64,000 nt of DNA from Paralithodes platypus (GCA_032716605.1 CM064495.1:28970223-29034222), one strand, 5' to 3'; shown: positions 20,421-31,563, numbered from the stretch's first letter. The notes: generated by a model from the letters alone, not told the origin. Translations and numbers: made by a program.

Positions 20421-21590
20421 GGAGAAGGAGGAAGGGACAGTCAAGCTGCGGGGGAGGATAATTGGGATTGTCATGTTTCCGCGGATCAGTGGGCGGGGAA
20501 TTCTAGACAAGTGGCTCACGAGTTGATATTGCACCTGCCTGAGCAACAGCGTGTAGCTGTGCAGCACTTATTTGATTCAAACCCAGCTGTTTTCGCGGAG
20601 CATCCTGGCCTCACTACTCAAGCGGTGCACGATGTCGATGTTGGGGACCACCCGCCCTTTTAATCAGTGCCATACCATGTTCCCCCTATTAAATTACCAG
20701 CACTTAGGGAAGAGCTGGATTATATGCTGAAACGTGGGCTGATTTCTGAGGGTGCAGTAAGGTGGACTTCCCCCGTCACACTGCAGCCCAAACCAGATGG
20801 CAAGGTGCGGTTTTGTATAGATTTCCGCAGGTTGAATGGTTTAACCCCCACAAATGCCTACCCTCTCCCTCGCGTGGACGACAGTGTGGATAAGATAGGA
20901 AAAGCCAAGTTCCTCACTAAGATAGACCTTGTTAAGGGTTATTGGCAAGTGCCCTTGTCTGAGCGAGCGCGAGAGGTGTGTGGGTTTGTGGTGGACGGTG
21001 CCACATATCGTTGCCATGTTATGCCATACGGGCTGAAAAATGCCCCTGCAACGTTTCAGAAATTAATGAACGACATTGTAGCCGACATTCCCAACTGTAC
21101 GGTGTACAAGAAGTTCTGGTGGTCTCCTGAGTGTGCAGAGGCGTTTTCCTTGGTGAAACACCTGTTATGTACCCACCCCATACTCAGGGCCCCGGACTTC
21201 AGCAGACCTTTTCAGCTAGCGACTGATGCCAGTGGCGTAGGGACTGGGGCTGTCTTGTTACAGACAGATGATGAAGGTATCGAACATCCAGTGAGTTTTT
21301 ACAGAAAAAAATTCAATAGTGCACAAAGGAATTACTCTGTAATTGAAAAAGAACTCCTGGCGATAGTGCTGGCGCTCAGGCACTTCGATGTATATGTTCC
21401 TGCTTTCGGACCAGTCGTAGTGGTTTATACCGATCATCACCCTCTGAAATTCTTGAATCAGTTTCATAACCGGAATATGAGGCTGACCAGGTGGTCACTC
21501 ATGCTTCAGGAGTATAATCTGGACATACATATTGCCGGTTCTGATAACGTGATAGCGGATTGTCTATCAAGGGTGGATGATGTTGGTTAG
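20421..21590 (+). pseudogene. pol: gypsy-2 reverse transcriptase and RNase H, catalytic segment deleted
   Basis: After a TAA at 20661-20663 (same frame on both sides) RT blocks appear in order: 'VTLQPKPDGKVRFCIDFRR', 'LTKIDLVKGYWQVPL', 'MPYGLKNAPATFQKLMND'. The sequence then goes from 'NCTVY' (about 21103) straight to 'KFWWSPECAEAFS'. The YxDD catalytic box and thumb are therefore missing, a loss of roughly 100 codons. RNase H follows with 'LATDASGVGTGAVLLQ', 'YSVIEKELLAI', 'YTDHHPLKFL' and 'DNVIADCLSR'. Polymerase activity is impossible. Confidence 0.92.
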
Positions 21591-21903
21591 ACTGCCACAG
21601 GATTGAGGGTTGAGTGTGGAGGAAAATAGGCTGTCACTGTAGTTCAGCTGAAAAAAACAAATTAAAAAAGCAAAAACCTTTTAAAAACTCTTTATTTTTA
21701 TAACGTGTAGAATTTTGTATAAGATGTTGTAGCAGTATCTAAGTTGAATGTTTTCGCTTATTGTCGCTAAGTTAGTTGAACTTGCTCGGTGGAGCGCAAC
21801 AGTCTTTATTTTGTTTATATATAGTGCCTTGTGTCGCAACAGTATGTGGTACTATGAGAAGCTTTCTGTTAGATATGAAGAACTTAGTCAAGGGTCTTAT
21901 ATC
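21591..21903. other. gypsy-2 3' untranslated region
   Basis: Lies between the RNase H stop and the polypurine tract. It contains an A-rich run at 21651-21690. No env-like open frame is seen. Confidence 0.6.
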
Positions 21904-21914
21904 TTGGGGGGAGG
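21904..21914 (+). promoter_or_regulatory. gypsy-2 polypurine tract
   Basis: 'ttggggggagg' directly precedes the 3' LTR, the expected plus-strand priming site. Confidence 0.8.
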
Positions 21915-23796
21915 TGTGACGCTCCTGCATAGTAGCCACGTGTGGGCATGCGCGCGCGTCGGCTGCCCAGCCGTTTAGAAACCGGCTGGCGGCAGCCGCG
22001 GCCGGATTTTCCTTAGTATATATCCTACGACAATGTAACTAATGTCTGGGATATTCTTATGTTGTTTCACAGCTTGTAGCTGCCCTTATTCTTAACCAAC
22101 GCATCTTAGTATATTTTATTCTCGATAGTTGATTGTTTCATTATAATATATAAGATGTAAGTCTAGTGAGAGTGGGAGGAGACGAGCGGGAGAGAGAGAC
22201 CGGCTGGGGGACGTTGCTTCGCGCGGAGAGTCTAGCTTGGGACGAGCCTGATGTTGCCAATTTGATTGCAACGTTAGGCTTAGTTTCGACTCACGCCAGG
22301 GGTAGAGGATTTTGACCCGGCAACTGTGTTGAGTGTTGCCAAGCATGGGATGTATTTTACATGCCTAGGGTGGGGTCCAGACAGATTCAAGACTCAGAGC
22401 TCACCTCACTGTCGTACCCTTCGGACCCCCTTGATATCTATCCCTCTCAACCCCACTTAGAAACTTTCTCTCTTACTTTGTATACCTTCCTTCCACTACT
22501 TCACCAGTCTATTTAATTACCCCATCCCCTTGATAGACCTTATATCTATTATTGTATTAACGACGAGCTCTCAGATAACTAGATAGGATTTAGGGCCTTA
22601 TGCAGAGATTTAATTGTTAATGAGACCTAGGAAGCTTTTTTTGTTGTCTCATATTTGGTGGTTTCATGCTTGCTAGTGTGTTCTTGTGTCAGGTTAGCAG
22701 GGGCTAGACCGGAGGGGAGGCTTTTTGCGATCCTTTAAGTAAAGTCTGCTGGTGCGAGTCCTGTGGACCCGCACGACTTTACTAGGATACCCGTGGGAGT
22801 CTGGGGGCATTTTCTTGTCTGTGTCCCTGTGTGTCTAGTGTTGTGTTGTGTGAGGGCCCTTGCCTAGTCCACTCAGCACTGCGCTAGCACGTCTTGCTTT
22901 TGTTTTAGGGTCGCCAGGAGAGAGTCAGATACTTGCGATCTGAGTCTCTCAAGAGAGCACCCTTTCAATTAGAGTAATTTGGCGCACAGACTTGGGAACG
23001 TCCCTAGGCTAGAGCAGGTGGCTCAGCCCGGGTATCCGAAGCCTATATCCTTCCGGCTAGACCTCTGCCACCTGGCAGATTAACAGCTAGTGGTTTATTA
23101 TATCTGTATGCTTGTTATTGTGCCACAGTTTACCGTTTTTGTGAGCATTGTGAGTCAGGGTGTGGCTTAGAGACTCTGTCCGAGCAGGCTTGCCTGACTA
23201 AGAGTGAGAAGCACACCTGTATGTGGTTATGTTGCGAGTTGCTGCATTTATTTAATTATACCTATGCCATTATACACTGTATGGCCTATCACTAGTATTT
23301 ATTCCTGCTTATGAGTTAAGAGTTTTCTAAATCCGTAACTTACTTTCTTTGCTAAGCATCAGATCCATGCAGTTTAGAAACCTGCATCTTGTCTACCTGT
23401 ACGATGTTTTGAGGACTGTTTGCTTTCACCTTCTTTCACGCAGGGGTGATTAGTTGTATTAATTAACGTAACGTTAAATGTACTTTCTTCTAGTTTGTTA
23501 TTAAATTGTTTCTGCAATTTAATTCCGTTATCTATCTTTTCCTTGAAGCTTTAAGTCAACTTAATTGTGTGATCTTTTATATAGCCTGCTTGACTATCAG
23601 CAGTCTATAGTGCGTGCACCCTGTAACCGAGTCATAGGATACCTTGCTGTCCAGGCAGGACTCTTGACAGTTTAGGGTGGTTTGTTGCCTGGGTTTATAG
23701 ATAAGGGTTGGATCTAGCGTTTTTCCGTTGTTGCTTGTTGCCGCATACCTAGTCCAATAGAAAGAGCCCAGTGTTTATATATCCCAGGATGTAACA
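21915..23796 (+). repeat. gypsy-2 3' LTR
   Basis: 1882 bp, about 99 percent identical by eye to 14696-16591, ending 'gtaaca' and followed by the target duplication aagg. Confidence 0.93.
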
Positions 23797-23800
23797 AAGG

Positions 23801-24286
23801 GACCAAGCTTTCAATACACTCAAACAACACCTCATCCAAGCCCCTTCAGTAGCCTTTCCGGATTATACACAACCGGTCCGCCTGTACACCGACGTGTCCC
23901 TCGACATAATAGGAGCTGTTCTCGCTCAAGTACAGGATGGACGGGAACATATAATAGCCTGCGCCAGTGCCACTTTGAACGCTGCCCAATGCATCTATGC
24001 TGCCACCAAAAGAGAGTGCCTAGGTGTCATCTGGGCCTTAAATCACTTCCGGTCTTTCCTCATGGGAACCAAAGTCGATGTAATTACTGATCATCAATCC
24101 CTTCAGTGGTTACGGCGATCAGAGACGACCTGTGCCCTCCTTGTCCACTGGCGGGAAACCCTGGAGGAATTCGACTTTGAGATCCACTACAGGCCCGGGA
24201 AGTTGCATATTAACGCCGATGCCCTCTCCCGCCTACCAGTCACAGGACCAGATATAAATAGCATAGTCGCATTTTCTGTGATGTAG
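23801..24286 (+). pseudogene. pol: gypsy-1 pol: RNase H domain
   Basis: This resumes the gypsy-1 frame after gypsy-2: 'RLYTDVSLDIIGAVLAQ' (first Asp), 'KRECLGVIWALNHF' (Glu), 'VITDHQSLQWL' (Asp) and 'LHINADALSRLP' (final Asp), so all four RNase H landmarks are present. It degrades RNA in RNA-DNA hybrids during reverse transcription. The frame ends at 24284-24286, where the next insertion probably begins. Confidence 0.9.
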
Positions 24287-26555
24287 TTGATGGGGTATCA
24301 ACTACTAAAGTAGATAAGCCCTCCGCCAATCACTGCGTTCCCTTTTACTTGCTTGCACAGCCAGCTGATTTTGACAGCTCACGGCTGCAACGTGCCACGC
24401 CCTGCCCACCAGCCAATCAGCGGCCTCCATTATCGGAGCACGAAGCTGGACTTCTTACTCCACCTCAAATGTCACTCTCTTTCTCTTCCCGAAGAGTTCC
24501 TTCTGATTATCCACTAAGTAATACCTCGGTGCCAGCCCTGTACTCCCGTAAGCCGCCAAAAGAGGTTTATAATCAGCTTCCTGGGACTTATTTTGAAGAG
24601 AAGAAAGAGGAGGTGAAGCAAGCAAGAATTCAGAGCGAGCGTGTCTCGGTGCGTGCCAGTCAGCCAATCACAGCGCGGGAGAGCGGGACGCGTGACTATA
24701 AAGGCTGCCGGGCGCGGGCTCCAGGGGTCACTCACCCCTCAGAGCCCACCGGGTTACCACACTGCAATCTACTTGCTCTCTCTCGCCCGGGCACAAAGGA
24801 GAACCAGGAACCCACCTTTCCAGTTACCTTGCCCTCACCTAAAGTCACAACACAGACCACCCCTGACCTCTCCTCACTTTCGCCCACTCGGAGGATGCAC
24901 CATCAGTATCCTTCCACCTGTCGTCACGTTGCTAGTCTGCACACATACAGTCAAGCGCTTCAAGAGGGATGACAAAAGGTGGACGGAAGTGAGGACTTCC
25001 AGAAGAGCTACTGGCCAGCTCTGAGGTGGTAAAGCACAGTTCCAGACACACACACACCTGATCCAGCTTCCAGAATATATTTGTTTAAGGACCCATATTG
25101 GGCCCGCATACGATAAAGAAAGAAAGAGAGATGTGGTTGACCAACCTGGTGGTTTCTATAAAAATTGATGTGTCCTTCTAGGACAAGACTAAAGGAAAAA
25201 GAATTTAGACTCACCTGAATATATAAAGATGATGATGTGTTGTTAAATAGTTATATTTGTTGGCAACGGCGCCATGCCGAAAGAGTTATTATATAGGATC
25301 TGATAGGAGAGATTAAAGACTAAAAGAGTAAAAGTAAAGAGGGGAGGGAAAGAAAACTTTTGTTAATAAATGAGGCAACCAGTAAGTTAAAGAGGGAAAC
25401 AGTTGTCTAGTTGCCTAATAGATTAGCTATAGCTAGGAAAGGACACTAGTCCATATGAATCATCCATTAAGTTGTAAAAAGGGAAACTGTGAAGAAGGAC
25501 ACTAGTCCAATGTCAATTACGTTATTATTAAGTCAAAAAGAGCTATTCCGTATATGCGTCTCAGGCACGGTTCATCTTTTGTTAGAACGATTATTGATTA
25601 AGGTGAAAGGTAACATAGCGTGTTTGTAACAGGGTTACTTGAGGGTAAATTCGGAAGGGGTCATTGAGATCAAGATTGTAAACCCATATGGTGAAGTAAC
25701 CGGGTGACGGGACCCAATAATGTCATTGAGATAAATCTTGTAAACCTATATTGTGAAGTAACTGGGTGACGGAACCCAATAGTGTTATTGAAGTAAAGAT
25801 TGTAAACCTAGATTGTGAGGTAACTGGGTGGCGGAACCCATATTATATGTGAGAGAGACCTTGTAATCTCATTCGGTAATTTGTACGATTTTATGTCATT
25901 GTGGAGGTACTTGTGTAGTAACGACGGTTGTGTCAAAGGAGTAAATAGATTCTATGTATTGAGGAAATAGATTATATGTGTTATAGCCTTGATATTGAGA
26001 AAGGATACAGAAGGCTCAGTAAACGTAGGAAAACCTAAAGAGAGAGGAAAGAATATCACTTTTGTTTTAGTTAAGCAAAGAGCAAATGTTTCATTAGGCC
26101 CTGGTCTTAATATAAGACACAGCAGGGTTTTGATTTAATTATTTAGGATTAATCACTAAATAACGGGTCGTAGGATCGAAGCCGACTTGAGTCAATACCT
26201 GAATAGCGGGAATTCAGTTAGGGAGTAACGGGAACTTTAGGGGTCCAAAGTGCAACCTAGCATGAATCGATGTAATATTCAATCTGTGTCTTGAACTCAT
26301 CTCGGCCCGAGCCAAGAACCTATTATTAGAGTAGTTAGGAAGTGTGTTAAATAAAATATACGAACTTCTAAATGACTGTCGAATTATCCCCCGTAGTAGT
26401 AGTAGCAAAACAGATTTAAAATTAAATACTACAACTACATCACAGAAAATGCGACCAGATCAGTCCTAACATCATGGCTAAGATAAAACCAAAGTGGATC
26501 CCAAAAGACGTCTTCTACCACTTACATCGGATAGGCAATCAACTCTACACTGTGT
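24283..26555 (+). mobile_element. Third retroelement: probable LTR and leader, truncated
   Basis: This block separates RNase H from integrase of gypsy-1 and is unrelated to either. It starts near a perfect hairpin GTAGTTGAT/ATCAACTAC (24285-24307) and has a TATA-like 'gactataaaggc' at about 24694. A stem-loop array lies at 25626-25840, and 'tggcaacggcgcc' at about 25262 could be a primer-binding site. An ATG frame at 26474 opens 'MAKIKPKWIPKDVFYHLHRI' but is cut at about 26556 by a SINE. I infer the 5' part of an LTR element. No second LTR or pol was found. Confidence 0.4.
25626..25845 (+). repeat. Stem-loop array of about 62-bp period
   Basis: Modules of the type 'gtaactgggtgacggaaccca' start at 25696, 25758 and 25820, with a degenerate one at 25626. 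Each contains TGGGT and ACCCA arms around a 5-6 base loop. Between them the text 'attgtaaacctatattgtgaa' also repeats. Confidence 0.75.
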
Positions 26556-27114
26556 TAGGGGAGGTGTGGCGGAGTGGTCTTGCCACTGGCCTGGTAATCC
26601 AAAGGTCCCGGGTTCAAATCCCGATGTATCAATGGGTAGATATTATTGGGATGGAATTTGTGCTGTACCTAGTATCAGTGCATTACCACAAAGCCCACCG
26701 AAACGCTAATAAAATACCCTCATTGTTCCCTGATTAAATAGCACTGTATGAATATTCCCATATTCAAAATATGCTATAGGGGTGCAATGCCTGGTGAGTT
26801 AGCTGCTCAACAGGTGGCGTTGTGTGTGTGTGTAAGAGTGAGTGTCCGAGTGTAGGGGGTGAGACAGTGAAGCACGGGAATGAGGTGGCTTCAGAGATGG
26901 GGTCGCTTCGGACCATGAGCACCGTGCCTCATGTGAAGGCAAGATGGCAGGTGCTCGTTGTACTCTACGTGCTTCACATGCCTCACTCCCTAGACTGGAA
27001 CAAGACCTCATGGGCTTCACTGCTCATTGCACAGCTGTGAATGTCCAGGCTCTCAGCCTATGCCCGAGAGGGAGTAAGTTGGAATATAGAAAAAAAAAAA
27101 AAAAAAAAAAAAAA
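26556..27114 (+). mobile_element. tRNA-derived SINE with poly(A) tail
   Basis: It begins 'ggggaggtgtggcggagtgg', containing a box A match (TGGCGGAGTGG), with box B 'ggttcaaatcc' about 40 bases later. The head cannot close a tRNA acceptor stem. A 24-base A run (27091-27114) ends the block immediately before gypsy-1 integrase resumes. Whether head and tail belong to one 560-bp SINE, or to a SINE followed by a second retroposon, cannot be decided here; a (GT)n tract at 26820 may mark a junction. Confidence 0.55.
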
Positions 27115-28483
27115 TCCGGCCACATAGCTGTCGACCCCCACACCGTCCAAGACATTTTCCTCATCATACACGAGGGAAACGGAATCCACCTGAGGCAAAC
27201 TAAGATGCTGCAGGTGTTTCAACAAGTATATTGGACCACCAACTCTTCCACCATAGCCAAAAGAGTCGCTGAAGCTTTCAGGCCTTGCAGCATGGGCAAG
27301 GATAGGACCAGAACCCAGCAGGAAAATTAACCGCCATCCAACCATGGCAGATCCTGTCCCTGGACATTATGGGCCTCTTTCCCCCAAACAGGGTAAGAGA
27401 TTTGTCGTCACTTTTGTCGACGTATACTCCCACTTCGTGGTCGCCTGCCCTATAAAAGAACACAGCGCCTCTACAGTAGCAGAACTCCTCGCCAGCGAAG
27501 TATTTGTCAACTTAAGTCTTCCCGCAGTACTACTCTCCGACAAAGCCCCTGAATTCTCTGGCTAAGTTTAGGAATAATTTTCACAACTCTATGGCATCAA
27601 GGTGTCACACTCGTCCCCCTACTGGCCACAAGGGAACTCGGTTTGCGAGAGGAGCCACAAAACTATAAACAACCAGATCCGGACACGCTTCATCGCCCTG
27701 CAAACCCAAGACTGGCCAGCCCAACTCAAAATGATACAGTGGGGAATGAACAGTTGTACCCGTGAAGATGGCATCACACCCCACGAGAGGTTGTATGGCG
27801 TAGCACCCTTGCTGCTACCCTTCAAGAAGTTGGCAAGCCTACCAACCTCCTCCACCATCTCCACCGACCCTCTACAACACCTAAAGAACATCCAACACAC
27901 TGCCCAAGTTTGCCAGGACGTAGCTCAGGACGCCACACCTTCTCAAAGCCCTTACGCCGTGGGAAACCAAGTGACGGTGGCCAAACTACCCATATCCAAC
28001 AAGCTGAGCCCCAGGTACGTCGGAACTTACAAAATCACCAAGGTCCCCAATCCGTAGCAGATTATCGTGAATTATCATGGTGAATCCCGGGTTTACCGGA
28101 GTCATTACGTGAGGATTCACCGTCCTCTGATTATGGATGGGGAAAAGGTCACACCCACCGAGACGCCCCCCACGAACACCTCGCCCCAGCTCGATCTACC
28201 TCATCAACACCCTCGCCGTGAGTTTCATATTTCACCTCCTTCTCCCTCATCAACTCAGCCTTCTCGACCCCCTCCTTCGCCACCTATATCACCCTCAGTT
28301 TCACCACCTTCACCTCAACCTCCTTCCATTCAACCTCGTCAATGCCCTTCCACTCACTCTCTTCCTCGCCGCCATCCGCATTCTTCAGCTCCCGCTCGAC
28401 ATAAATATTCTTTTCACCCTTGCTCTCAACTCACTCGCCGAGCCCTAAACCGACGCCCTTCAAACACTTCACCCCCTAGATAA
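27115..28483 (+). pseudogene. pol: gypsy-1 pol: integrase
   Basis: The zinc module 'IIHEGNGIHLRQTK' ... 'EAFRPC' has lost the first Cys of its CxxC pair. After a stop at 27328 and a frame change near 27370, the core reads on with 'VVTFVDVYSHFVVACP', 'LLSDKAPEFSG', several stops at 27563-27577, then 'PQGNSVCERSHKT' with the catalytic Glu. A C-terminal module 'SPRYVGTYKITKV' and, after a TAG at 28055, 'YRSHYVRIHRPL' follow. The order after RNase H is the standard gypsy arrangement, unlike gypsy-2. Confidence 0.88.
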
Positions 28484-29592
28484 AAACGCCCTCAACCTTT
28501 CTCTACCCGCAGACCCTTCCTCATCTACCTCGTCATCCTCGCCACCCACTTCTTCGGTACCTGCTCGCTCACCTCCTCACACCTCACCATCCCCACCTTC
28601 TACACCTTCTCCCACCGGCAGGCAAATTCCTGTTGTCCCCGCTCCTTCTTCGTCAGCACCCTCTACCTCTTCCCTGCCCTTTACTATCCCGTCGCCTTGC
28701 TCCTCCGCTCCACCCCTATCCATCCAGCATGTCTCCTAACCCGCAAAAATCTTCCATTTCCGATCCCATCACCCTCTCACCTTCTCTCTCTCCAAACCCC
28801 CCACCCCGCACTCCCAACCCTAGGCCTACTCCCGCAACCCCCACTTCTACCCTTCCCTCCCCCGCCCCACATCCGCCTCGCCTTCCTACCGTACCGTTAT
28901 CACCTGCCTCCTCTTTTCACCCCTCACCTGTTTGCACAAGATCAGGCTGTCTTTCAAAACCCACCACTCGTTTTTCCCCACCTTCTACACCATCTTCAAG
29001 CTCTCCACCTTCTCCTCTAGTTGCCCATACTTTTAAATCATCTCCTGCACTCCTACGAGCTCCAGCACTCAGAATAGCGAGTGCAACTAACACAACTTTC
29101 CATTCCCCTACCATCGCCACCTGTCAGATCAACTCACGAGTGAGGTCGAGCGCTACCTTTGAGTCCTCACCTAACCATAAAACAGGACCTGTCAAAGATG
29201 CAAACATCACTTCCTGTTCAACCACCACCAGCACAACACCTCCTCGAGACGCCCCACCATACTTTCGCAACATGACGTCTCCCATGAAGGCTCCACTACC
29301 TGCCTCCAACTCCGGCGATGACCCTGGACTTCCCTTCATTAAGAAGCTAAGATGGGGAGAAGAGACCGGCAACCTGTACATCGTCAGATTTCGGGACGAG
29401 CTAGAATCCTTCCTGGAATCCTTTCACTGCTTCTCTTACCTCACCATCTACACCAACACCTATCAACCTGCAGATGCCCACTTCCAAGCTTGGTGGGTGT
29501 ATCTGGAGGGGCACCACTCATTTACCCGCCAGGGGACCGTCTGGTGCTTCGCCATCCAGCCACGAGATCGTGGCTACTACCCCGGAGAGTGA
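28120..29592 (+). pseudogene. gypsy-1 Ser/Pro/Thr-rich tail with terminal domain
   Basis: Downstream of integrase the frame becomes extremely rich in Pro, Ser and Thr for roughly 400 codons, with frame changes near 28480 and 28730. From about 29330 to 29592 it ends in a compositionally normal segment containing 'KKLRWGEETGNLYIVRF', 'YQPADAHFQAWWVYL' and 'GTVWCFAIQPRDRGYYPGE'. I do not recognise that segment. There is no signal peptide or transmembrane span, so it is not an obvious envelope. It may be an extended integrase C-terminus or a separate accessory ORF. Confidence 0.5.
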
Positions 29593-29599
29593 AGTGAGA
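29584..29599 (+). promoter_or_regulatory. gypsy-1 polypurine tract candidate
   Basis: 'ggagagtgaagtgaga' is purine-rich with two T interruptions and abuts the 3' LTR. Confidence 0.55.
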
Positions 29600-31168
29600 T
29601 GGGGGAGAAAAACAAAAGAGGAGATGGAAGCACCAGTGCAAAAACAACTCCTGTCACCACGCCGCCAAGACAAGAGGACACAAAAGCCTCCTCACCCCGG
29701 CAGACTCGAGTCGCCACCATCACCTCGCCACTTCCCTCGACACCAGAAAAAGACCTAACGATGAGGTTAACCTCCAAAACCACCAGCAAACCAAAGAAGA
29801 CCAACCACAACATACTGAAGAGAAAACTTTCCATAAATCCAAAACCACCAAGCGCCCATCTGCTCAAAGACTCACCACTGCCGTGGCGCGAATTCCGAGA
29901 AGAGCTACCGCCGTCGACACACACCCTCCTCTGCGCACAACTGCCCTTATAGACCCGAGATGCGCAGCCGGAAGGAACGACGGAATTGGTAAGACATCCC
30001 CAGCCAAATCCAGAAGTGGTACAGTTGGAAAGATATCTAAAAGACACTGACTGATAGGTATCTGGAAAGCTTGGGATTAACTATACCGAGAAATTGCCTT
30101 GAGGGAGTAAGACACTGGTGGAGCTACTCGACGCATATCTCGAAGGTACTTTGGATTTGCTCATACTTTTGTTAGACCACACTGGTGACCACCTAACATT
30201 TTTACATTGCCTTGGTACGGGACTTTACTATAATTAGAGTATGCAACATGGAGTGAGACCTCTAGTTCTAGTAAACCCACAAACATAGGAAGGCTGGTTG
30301 GAAGAGCATAAGACACTGGCGTAATGGCTTCCTTCTCAGTCAGGACTTGTAGTGGAGGGTGTAAAACACTGGTGTAACAATTCCCTACTTTGTCCTTACG
30401 ACACAAGAGCGTAAGACACTGGTGTAACGGCTTGTATTCGTAACAATCCCAAGATTCCATCATATAAGTTCCTCTAGAGACTCACATAGAAGTCTACATC
30501 TTGGATTGTAAGTGGGAGCGTAATACACTGGTGAAACAGCTCCTTACTTTAATCCCATGATACGAGAGCGCAAGACACTGGTGTAACGGCTCATTTTCAT
30601 GTAAGACCCTCACCTGTACAGTCTTCAGAGATCTACAAGGAAGTCTTCACCCACCTGCTGAAGTCTAGGTCTGGATTGTAAGAGAGAGCGTAAGACACTG
30701 GTGAAACGGCTCCTTACTTAATCCCATGATACGAGAGCGTAAGCCACTGGTGCAATGGCTCGTTTTTCATGTAAGGCCCTCACCTCTACAGTCTTCAGAG
30801 GATCTACAAGGAAGTCTTCCCCTAACTTCTGTCACTGTCACACGACAGGACCACCCCTCGGACCAGGACGTCATAGGGAATACCAGGCAGCAACTTCTTC
30901 AGATATCTTCAGAACCTGCCTGTATCTTCCCCTTGAGACGCCTAGAGGATCCTCGATCGTGCTGCTATTTAAAACCTATCCCTGTCTTAAGTAACATAGC
31001 ACCTCTAACCATATGATTTTGTGTGAATAAGCATAATCTATGTTTGTACTCTGTGTTATATTATCCTCTATTACCTTCGTGTTTGTGTTCTTGTGTGTTC
31101 TCATCTTCTCCAGTCAAGTAAGAACCTACCTGATAGGTCAATACAACCCCAGTACAAACCTGGTATAA
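29600..31168 (+). repeat. gypsy-1 3' LTR with eight stem-loop modules
   Basis: 1569 bp, matched to the 5' copy. Module cores start near 30106, 30307, 30361, 30411, 30520, 30570, 30690 and 30739. Two modules show paired changes relative to the 5' LTR: GCGT/ACGG becomes GCAT/ATGG in the second, and ACGAG/CTCGT becomes ACAAG/CTTGT in the fourth. The LTR is followed by aacat (31169-31173). Confidence 0.92.
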
Positions 31169-31173
31169 AACAT

Positions 31174-31562
31174 TTCATCGACTTAGTTGCATAGAATACA
31201 TAATATTGCAGATGCAAACGCCAGTGATGAAATATATATATTCCTCATCAAGTGTAGGTTAAAACTCGACATCATTATAACTAGTTTCTTGCACATTACA
31301 TTAATTCGCTAAAGAGGTAGCTATGTCAGAGAGTTGGTATCCAGTTTGTTATGCGAAAAACTGCACTTCTACTATATTAATATTGTTATTATTTATATGA
31401 GTATCATTATGTTTATTACAAGTTTATTTATTTTTTTATTTTATTTTTTTTTAATATTTCAGTTTTGCTTGTATTCAATTTGTTTTGCAATGGGTTTGTT
31501 TTTGTCCACTCACCGAAATGGTTTATCATGCATATTGAATGTTATTGATCTCTCTCTATCTA
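31174..31562. other. AT-rich intron sequence, nothing recognised
   Basis: T-rich tracts and (TATC)n just before 31563. The (TATC)n belongs to the 3' tail of the RTE-like element (minus strand). No gene. Confidence 0.5.
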
Positions 31563-31563
31563 T

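Larger units (their letters stand above)
14696..23796 (+). mobile_element. Gmr1-type Ty3/gypsy retrotransposon (gypsy-2)
   Basis: Complete insertion with LTRs 14696-16591 and 21915-23796, LTR termini TG...CA and a 4-bp duplication aagg (14692-14695 and 23797-23800). Internal order is gag - protease - integrase - RT - RNase H. Integrase upstream of RT is the rare arrangement of Gmr1-like gypsy elements, otherwise typical of Ty1/copia. LTRs differ by only about 20 substitutions plus a short indel, so insertion was recent. Even so, the coding frame has a frameshift, three in-frame stops and a deletion in RT, so it was probably mobilised in trans. Confidence 0.93.
8357..31168 (+). mobile_element. 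Ty3/gypsy LTR retrotransposon (gypsy-1), heavily nested
   Basis: Two LTRs (8357-9934 and 29600-31168) flank gag, protease, RT, RNase H and integrase fragments in the usual gypsy order. The 5-bp direct repeat aacat lies immediately outside (8352-8356 and 31169-31173), so this is a single insertion. Later insertions split it: a LINE at 11585-13455, gypsy-2 at 14696-23796, and a leader/SINE block at 24283-27114. Removing these leaves a pol order of PR-RT-RNase H-INT. Frameshifts and stops in gag, PR and INT show it is inactive. Confidence 0.92.

Noticed and set aside
26556..26640. Possible tRNA gene
   Set aside because: Box A and B are present, but no seven-base acceptor stem closes around them and a poly(A) tail follows downstream. 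It is a SINE head.
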